From Tenebrio molitor (taxonomy: Eukaryota > Arthropoda > Insecta > Coleoptera > Tenebrionidae), in NCBI RefSeq assembly GCF_963966145.1, contig NC_091054.1, positions 2,604,001-2,668,000 on the forward strand: a stretch of 64,000 nucleotides of DNA, read 5' to 3'. How positions within the stretch are numbered: position 1 is the first letter of the stretch; each line of letters starts with the position of its first letter. Of this stretch, positions 52,001 through 61,000 are shown one piece after another. The notes under the pieces were generated by a model. It did not search any database, was not told the origin of the DNA, and was given only the letters and a program-made list of their open reading frames with translations. Both the position numbers and the translations under genes were made by a program.

Positions 52001-55000
52001 TGGGTTTCATTAAGTTTACATTTAATAATTAGCTCGATCAGAAGGAAGTCTAAGTTCGGGAGGTTCCTCATCAGGAATCAAAACATCTTTTATTTCGTCG
52101 AAGAATATCATGTTTAGTTTAAGATTCGGTCACATGTGAAAGAAAAGCTTTTCTGGTTACGACCAAAGTAGATATTAAGGCCACCAAAAAGTACTGGTTC
52201 CGCATCTTTCAATTTTCATCTAGTAGTTACAAGCGAACCATTATCGCATTCGTGTGAACCAGTACCGAACCACCAAATACTGTTCTGTGGATAATTTTGC
52301 AGTAACCGAATAAACCAAAATTTGTTTAACGATCAGAAAGCGTTTGCTTTTACTTACCTTCGACGAGTAAGATCTGAGCACTTGTCCCGGCAGCTGGACA
52401 AGCAACAACCAGCTCAAGACAATAGCTGCCTGGCGCCCATTTTTTAAAAATCCGAACCCACGCCCTCTGCCCCGAAAAACCCCCTGGGAGCCCGGAGCTG
52501 TCACTGGCCAACTTTTGGTCACACAAATTTTGACGCCCAGAACGTGGGGCCCGATTTTTTGGAGCAACCACAAATTTTCGTTTATCGTTCATCTTCATTG
52601 AGGCTCAGTCACTTTTTTCAATCGGAGCAAAGGGAGTTGGTAAAGGTTTATTGAAAGTTGAATTTTTTGATTGTGTGTTAATGAGAAGCGGAAATTTAGC
52701 GGCGAATTCATTGTTTGAGTAGCGGTCTTATCTTGTACCCTCGACGACAAAAACCTTTTCTCGGAATCGACTATCGTGTTGCGCGCTGTTTTTTGGTAGT
52801 GTTTTGACCGGCGTTTTTATTGCGTTACCGACCCGTGGAATCGCGGTGAGTCTTCGTCAAAATGGACGAACAATTCAAGGTCAAGCATTTACTAGCTGAC
52901 GAGCTGACGTATGAATTGCGTATACGCGGCATCACGACTAGCCGAAACCAGGACGATAAGAGGAAACTGTTAGCGAGAGCTCTGTCCAAAGAACTAGGTC
53001 GACCGGACGAATACTTTCTGTCACTTCATGACGCAGAGTATGATCACGACACCGAGGTCCAGGCCATTGAGGACACCCTTGAGAGCATACGCACGATTTT
53101 GACAGAATTTGAAGGAACGGCGGAAGACATGATCTTCAAACGGTTGAAGACCCGTCTAACGCACCTTTCATTTCGCATTCGGCGAATGAGACGCGAGCGA
53201 GATGCGGAGTATAGAAATGAGGCGTACGCGACATGTTTGTTGCTCGAAGCTGATCTTCACGACAAGGCAGCAGAAGCGAGCCCGGTTACGGTGGAAGCGC
53301 CACCAGTCGTCGCGACTACTCCCATTTACGTGCACCCTCACGCGAGATCTCCGGAACCGAAACTAGTGCCAATTCACACCTGGGGCGTATCTTTCAACGG
53401 GGAGGAAAATGGAATGACGGTGAACCAGTTCTTGGAACGGGTAGAGGAACTGTCGGTAGCGCGAAACGCAACCAACAGGGACCTTTTTAACGCGGCCATT
53501 GATCTCTTTAGCGGCAAAGCGCTGATTTGGTATCGTTCTGTTCGGAGCAGATTGAGCGATTGGGACGAAGTGGTTCAGTTGTTGAAACAGGAATTTCTTC
53601 CACCGGATTTCGATGAATTGTTGTGGGACGAAATCAAGGGCAGGCTTCAGGGCAAAAGCGAGTCGATAACCATTTACGTTGCGGTTATGGAGACGCTTTT
53701 TGCTAGACTTAGTCGACCACCGGCGGAGATAACCAAGGTAAAGACGATTCGGAGGAATTTGCTTCCATGTTACCTTAACCAGCTTAGCATCACCGAAGTT
53801 GTCACCGTACCGGAGTTGATTAAGTTGTGCAAAAAAGTGGAGGAGTTATCGGCTTTGCGGCAGAAACATCGCGCTGCACCCAAGTCATCTTGCGTGTTGG
53901 AGCCAGAGTTGGCATATGTTCGGGCGAGCGAACCCGCGAAAGCGAGTCCACGCGCCATCGTCGTGAAGGAACCCTCAGGCAATTCAGCCAGACGGAGTGA
54001 ACCCGCGAGTTCGTCCTCCAGGTCGTTCAAGTGCTGGAATTGTCAACAGCCGAATCATTCGTTCATGAACTGTCGACTGAAAAGAAAGCAGTTTTGCTAC
54101 CGTTGTGGGGAGCCAGACGTCACCTTGGCGACCTGCAAAAAGTGTAATCCGTCGGGAAACGCGCAGTAGGGACGCGGCAGACTTGCGGCCGTGCTACGTT
54201 CCTAAAACATCCCAAGGCCGATGTAAACGCATCGATCATCGCGAAACGTACGGACACCCAGTGGAACGCTTGGTTAGACGAAGTCAAAGAGTTTTGCAAG
54301 CCTTCTCGGGCAAATTCCGCTTCCATTTTCGTCAGCAAAACCAATGACAATAGGCCATTTATCAGACTGCGTCTAAACAATAAGGAAACTGAAGGACTCG
54401 TGGATTCCGGTTCGAATTGCACTATAGTTGGTGGAAAAGGAGCCGATTTAATTCATTTTCGCGCAGGTGGAAAAACTTTCCCATCTCGGCTAAAAACCAT
54501 CAGAACTGCCGACGGAAAACAACATCCGGTAACCAAAGCTATCGAACTAGAAGCAGTGTTAGACTCGTCGAGACGGCGAATTCGTGTCTACTACGTGCCA
54601 GATCTTCAGCATAGCGTCATATTAGGGTGCGACTTTTGTAGATTATTCGGACTCAAGATAGATTTCGCGGGTCACAAAATTGAAGTTGCGTCGGATATCG
54701 TAAGAGTACCAGAATGTGACGCGGTGACGGAGTGTGGCGCGGATCGGCATGAGATCACCGAGATCATCCGGAAAAATTTAGATTTGTTGAGCAACGACGG
54801 AAAGTTAGGGAGGACACACAAAATGACAGTCACAATCGACACGGGAGAAGCATTGCCGATCAAACAACGTCCGTATTGGTGGTCTCCGTACATGCTTGCG
54901 GAAGTCAACAAAGAAATTGACCGCATGCTCGAGAACAATGTCATATCGCCTTCTGACAGTCCGTGGTCTTCTCCAATTTTGTTAGTAAAGAAATCTTCCG

Positions 55001-58000
55001 GTGAATACCGACTTTGCTTTGACGGTCGCAGGCTCAATGCCGTGACAAAACGTGACAGTTACCCATTACCGCGTGTCGACAGGATTCTCAGTATGTTGCG
55101 AGGAGCAAAGTACATCAGTTCGATCGATCTCAAGAACGCTTTTTGGCAAATCCCGTTAGATTCAGAGTCTAGACCGAAGACAGCTTTTGCGATTCCCGGC
55201 AGAGGTCTTTTTCATTTTAACGTATTACCGTTCGGACTGACAAACGCAGCCCAGAGGCAGCAGTGTCTCATGGACAGAATTTTCGGACCTGAACTAGAAC
55301 CTCACGTCTTTGTTTACCTGGACGATCTAATCATTATCGCCCCGACATTCGAGAAACACGTACAAGTTTTGAGGGAGGTGATACGACGTCTTCGAGACGC
55401 GAAACTCACCGTGAATGCGAAAAAGTGTCAACTTTTCCGCTCAAGTTTGAAATATTTGGGTTTCACTGTCGATGAACATGGTCTAGGTACCGATCCAGAC
55501 AAAGTAGCGGCCATGGTGAGCTATCCAGTCCCGAAGACTAGTACCGAAATCAAACGTTTCGTAGGCATGTGTTCTTGGTATAGGCGTTTCATCCCTCATT
55601 TTTCGACCCTCATGTCCCCGATAAACGCGTTACTTACCGGAAAGCGAAAGCGACAGAAAACGGAGTGGACTCCTGAAGCTCAGGAAGCTTTTCAGAAAAT
55701 CAAGGATGCACTTGTTTCAGCACCCGTATTGTCAAGTCCTGATTTCTCGAAACCTTTCGTGATCCAAACTGACGCTTCAAACACCGGTCTAGGAGCAGTT
55801 TTAACGCAAGATTTAGACGGAGATGAGAGAGTGATCGCGTACGCCAGCCGTTCGCTAACAAAAGCCGAGCGAAATTATAGCGTTACGGAACGAGAATGTT
55901 TAGCCGTTTTGTTCGCGTTGGAAAAGTTCAGACCTTACGTTGAGGGCACCCATTTCACGATCGTGACGGACCATTATTCATTGCTCTGGTTAAACCGAAT
56001 GAAGGACCCAGCAGGCAAGTTAGCGCGATGGAGTGTCAAGCTCAATCAATTTTCATTCGATTTGGTCCATCGTAAGGGCAAGCTCAATGTAGTACCGGAC
56101 GCACTATCGAGACTACCTGCAGAAATTGCTGCGGTAGACATTGACAGCTTTCTCGGCGTGAACTTGAATGATTTGGACGAGTCGTACACGCGACTTCGCG
56201 ACAACATAATCGCCAATCCTCAAAGAAATCCATCATGGAAAGTCGAGAACGGTTTCGTGTATCGATTCGTACCGAACAAAATTGTACTACCCGGCAACGT
56301 CCCGGAGTGGAAGCTTTTAGTACCGCGAAATCAAAGAACAAAAATTTTAGAATCATGTCATGATGCACCGACATCAGCTCATTTCGGGTACTACAAGACA
56401 CTTTCAAGGTTATCCATCAATCACTTTTGGCCGAAAATGCGTCGTTCCGTCATTCGTTACGTTCGAAACTGCAAGGTTTGCAATGAGCAAAAAGCACCGA
56501 ACACCGCTCGCGCAGGGCTTATGGGAAAAGAAAAAAAGGTTCAGTTTCCGTGGCAAATGATTTCCGTTGATTTGATTGGTCCATTACCGACGTCCACGAA
56601 AGGATATTCGTATCTCTTAGTGATCGTAGATTGGTTCACGAAGTACGTTGTACTATTTCCGTTACGAAAAGCTACGAGCTCAAAAGTTACAGAATGTATC
56701 GAGAACGGAATTTTTCTTGTGTATGGTGTACCGCAATTCATTTTGGTCGACAACGGCAAGCAGTTTGTCGGAAACGAATTTGTAAAGACTTGCGAGAACT
56801 ACAAAGTTCAAAAGATCTGGTTCACAGCCAAGTATCACCCTCAGAGCAACCCTGTGGAGCGATACAACCGCACAGTTGGCACTGCCATACGAAGTTACGT
56901 CAAAGGCGCTCACAAAAAGTGGGATGCCGAGGTGGCAAAGATCGGGTACGCGATTCGCACAGCGGTCAACGAAGTAACCGGATTCAGTCCAGCATTTCTC
57001 AATTTTGGTAGGGTAGTACCCTGTACCGGTGAGTTTTACGGCAAAGTAGCGGAAAATCCGGAAACCTTGACGACAGCTGATCGCGAAGATCACGCGAAAA
57101 ATTTAGAACACCTCAAGACCATCTTGCAGGATGTAACCCAGCACCTTCACAAAGCGCACGAACGCAACGAACGCTCGTACAATCTTCGGAAGCGCGACGC
57201 TGAATTTTTTGTAGGCGACAAAGTTTGGAAACGCAACAAAGTACTTTCCAGCGCTGCGAAAGACTTTGCGCAAAAATTAGCGCCACGCTACGTGCTGTGC
57301 ACGATAACGAGAAAACTATCGAAACTCGCGTACGCTCTCGAAGATGAGAACCGCGCAGATCTAGGTGTTTGGCACATGAAAGATTTGAAAGAATTCAGAG
57401 GATCTCTGGCAGAAGCCGAAGAACCGTAGCGAGCTTTGCATTTCACTTTTTCGTACCGTTCAATTTTTCGATTAATTCTTTTGTCCTCCTTTGGAATGTT
57501 GACGACAGTAAAATTTTACCGTGGAGTTTGTTCAGGAAAAGTTTATTTAAGAACCCCAAATTATGACATTTAACCGGACTTGACTTACATCATACCGCAG
57601 TACTCAAGTACTAATTGACATTGAGATTCAGTTTTCAATCGTTTGATACGCGCAGATATCGACAAGCCATTTTCGTGGAGAAACCAAAACTTTTCCAGTG
57701 ATCAAATTTTGACGTTTTTTTTGTGAAGACTTCATCTTCGTTTTTTTGTAAAAAGTAAAAGGCAACTGAGTTACCTTTTCCTTTTTCTTTTTGAGGAGGG
57801 GGGTAGTGTAGCGTTACGAAACGCCACAATGGCGATTGGCCGGAGTAGGAGGCCACGAGGTCCTACTTATGCTCGCGGGGCTAATAGATCGCAGTTCGAA
57901 GACCCGGAACTAGCAGTTAACGCACGGCATTTGGCAGCGCGACGCGCCCACCCTGCCTTCAAGTTTTTTACGTCGCTCATTCCGGAAGCGGAAAGTTTCA

Positions 58001-61000
58001 ATTTAGAGTCATTTGTGCCAGCCACCACGGGGGGGCTGGAAGAACACATGTTACCCCCGCAAATGTCAGGCTGAGGTGGCCTCACGCCTCTAGGTTGGCG
58101 AGCTGCAACCTATCTTTCAGAACCCCACTTTCACTTTCTCTTTCTCTTCACTTTCTCTTCTTCTCTTCTCAGCGATAGGTGACCGTACGGCAATGTTGGG
58201 TCCCTTTTCCTCTTTAGTAACTTGCCGGAAAGTCATCTCCTTCTTTTCAACCCCATCTTTCTTCCTGTCCTTTTTTTGACCTGCGAGTTACGGCAATTAA
58301 CATCAGGATAGACGTGCACGACTTACCGACACAATACCGTCCAAAATCTGAATTCTCCCGCTCGGTATAATTTCGAGGTAAACAAACCGACGCCATGACG
58401 GTCCACCTGTCATGACACGCGCACGTGTAGTACCACCGGAAATGCACATTTTTGATTGCGCAGTACCACGCAAGCGCAGCCCGCCTTATAGCACAACTGA
58501 ATAAGGTCGAGAATCGCGCGCGTGACGATTTTCGCGATTTATGGGACTGCGGTACCGAGATTAAAAATGCGGAAGTCGGACACTTCGTCGAGAGCCGTCG
58601 AAGCGACGCCAGCGAAGCGCCTTTTAGAGTTCGTGGTCGAGTGACCCCTCGCACTATAGAGGTAATTATCGTTCAATTTTGAATTCATTTCACTAAGACC
58701 ATGTATTAGGGGTGGTTCGATCCAGTTTAGAGTCAATCCCGTTTGGATGAATTGATCCAGTACCGTATCGCAACTTTAGAGTACCGAAAATTTTTGAGTA
58801 AAGGAGTGCCGGAAGGACTTCGATTTAGCGCCAAGAACCCCCTTTTTCGCTGAAAGAGATCGTTCGCAGGGCGATTCGTAGCCAGATCGTTCGCAGGGCG
58901 ATTCGTAGCCAGATCGTTCGCAGGGCGATTCGTAGCCAGATCGTTCGCAGGGCGATTCGTAGCCAGATCGTTCGCAGGGCGATTCGTAGCCAGATCGTTC
59001 GCAGGGCGATTCGTAGCCAGATCGTTCGCAGAGGCGACCATTTTGGAGAACATCGTTCGCAGAGGCGATCGTTTATTTTGAGCACCGTATCGCCAAGGTC
59101 ACACCGCAAGTCAAAAGGACGCTATTCGAGGAGACAACAGACCCGTCATAAAGCTAAGTCGCCATATTTTTTTACCGCGGCATTGCAAAATTTAGGAACG
59201 CCTCGAATTTCTCGCTTCTCGCTTTCATAATTTTTGTATGTTCACAAAATTTTTTTGAAACTTTGCAAATGTTTAGAATTTTTTTGTAAGAACCTTTTCA
59301 TTCAATCTCCAGTGTCAACTTAAAGAAATTTCAGTCAAATTTAACGTTTCGGAACTTCACCGATTTAAACTTTCCTATCAGGATCAATTTTAATTTTTTG
59401 TCAAGGTGACACCCCAATCTTGACCTTGGGTTTCATTAAGTTTACATTTAATAATTAGCTCGATCAGAAGGAAGTCTAAGTTCGGGAGGTTCCTCATCAG
59501 GAATCAAAACATCTTTTATTTCGTCGAAGAATATCATGTTTAGTTTAAGATTCGGTCACATGTGAAAGAAAAGCTTTTCTGGTTACGACCAAAGTAGATA
59601 TTAAGGCCACCAAAAAGTACTGGTTCCGCATCTTTCAATTTTCATCTAGTAGTTACAAGCGAACCATTATCGCATTCGTGTGAACCAGTACCGAACCACC
59701 AAATACTGTTCTGTGGATAATTTTGCAGTAACCGAATAAACCAAAATTTGTTTAACGATCAGAAAGCGTTTGCTTTTACTTACCTTCGACGAGTAAGATC
59801 TGAGCACTTGTCCCGGCAGCTGGACAAGCAACAACCAGCTCAAGACAATAGCTGCCTGGCGCCCATTTTTTAAAAATCCGAACCCACGCCCTCTGCCCCG
59901 AAAAACCCCCTGGGAGCCCGGAGCTGTCACTGGCCAACTTTTGGTCACAATGTAATAACTCGGCTCGTTAAAAAACAAGTAAGAAGCGTTGGAGTAATTT
60001 TTTTTTTTTAGAAAGCCTACCTCAAATGTCGTCTTCAACCTTCAGATGTAATTTTTCTTGTTCAATTTGGTGAAAATAAATTGTACTGTAATTATGTTAG
60101 GTACAACAAAAACTCTTGGCAATTTATGTTAACATAAAAAACATCATACAATTTTATTACATCGGTTCGTGCTTGATAAATGTGTCTACCACTGTCTTTG
60201 TGGCGCAATTTTTCGACCACATTTTTTCCAGTTTTCCAGCCTTGATGTGCCTTAATACTTCGCCAGAAAGCTAGCTTGAAAGTGTGGGAACAACGATTAA
60301 TTATTTACATGTTGTAAAGTGGAATAGTGCGTGGTATAAACCGGAATTAGCGTGCGGTTGACACGGTTAAACCTATGTAATCGTTTATGGTGGAGTAGAA
60401 CAAGAGTAACGATTCAACAGAACAAAAAAGAAACCCAGCTGGAACGACTTCAGCACCTTATGAAATATTAAAATGAAAACATTCCTAATGAATAGGAAAT
60501 ACATTAAAGATTTCTGTTAACGACTTTTCCATATTCATTTGGTGGTCAGGTGAATAATATTATGTTAATCTATTTTGGAATTTAAAGTCGGTTAATGAGC
60601 TTCTACAAGAATCTATTTGAATTATTTTCAAAAGTGTTGGTGATCTTGCAACGTGATTTCAGAAGTACAGTTTTATGCAACCTCGCACAAGAACTCGAGC
60701 CACTGTTGACATACAAATTTACGACTAAGACAGGGACTAGAATCCACTCTGGCTATAAATTTTTGCTGGATTAACAGTTGATCTGATTGTAAACTAACAA
60801 GACCAGTAAGAGTTATTTTTCAATATTGACTAGTTCCAAAAAGAAAACAAATCAGAGCATGCGTTGCAAATTATTATCGGTTATGTCGTAGCGGAATTCT
60901 ATGCAAATAAGAATATGCTCGTAGGCAATGTGTGGTCTCAAACGCTACTTTATCATAAATCGTACCTTTATTACCAAACGCGACGCCACTGGTAAGCAGA

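Larger units (their letters stand above)
50381..59949 (+). mobile_element. Complete Ty3/gypsy-type LTR retrotransposon (9569 bp)
   Basis: It has two 2143-bp LTRs, a 4-base target duplication, a primer-binding-site-like sequence, gag, a -1 frameshift signal, protease, reverse transcriptase, RNase H, integrase and a polypurine tract, in that order. Protease before RT and integrase after RNase H is the Ty3/gypsy order. No envelope frame lies between pol and the 3' LTR (377 bases). The LTRs appear identical wherever compared, at a constant offset of 7426, so the insertion is recent. It sits in a tay intron in the same orientation, so its promoter and polyadenylation signals face the gene's transcription direction. 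Possible activity is inferred from intact frames. Confidence 0.95.

Noticed and set aside
54400..54402. GTG as the start of pol
   Set aside because: It lies inside the protease active-site motif; the frame is open back to 54148 and is reached by frameshifting.
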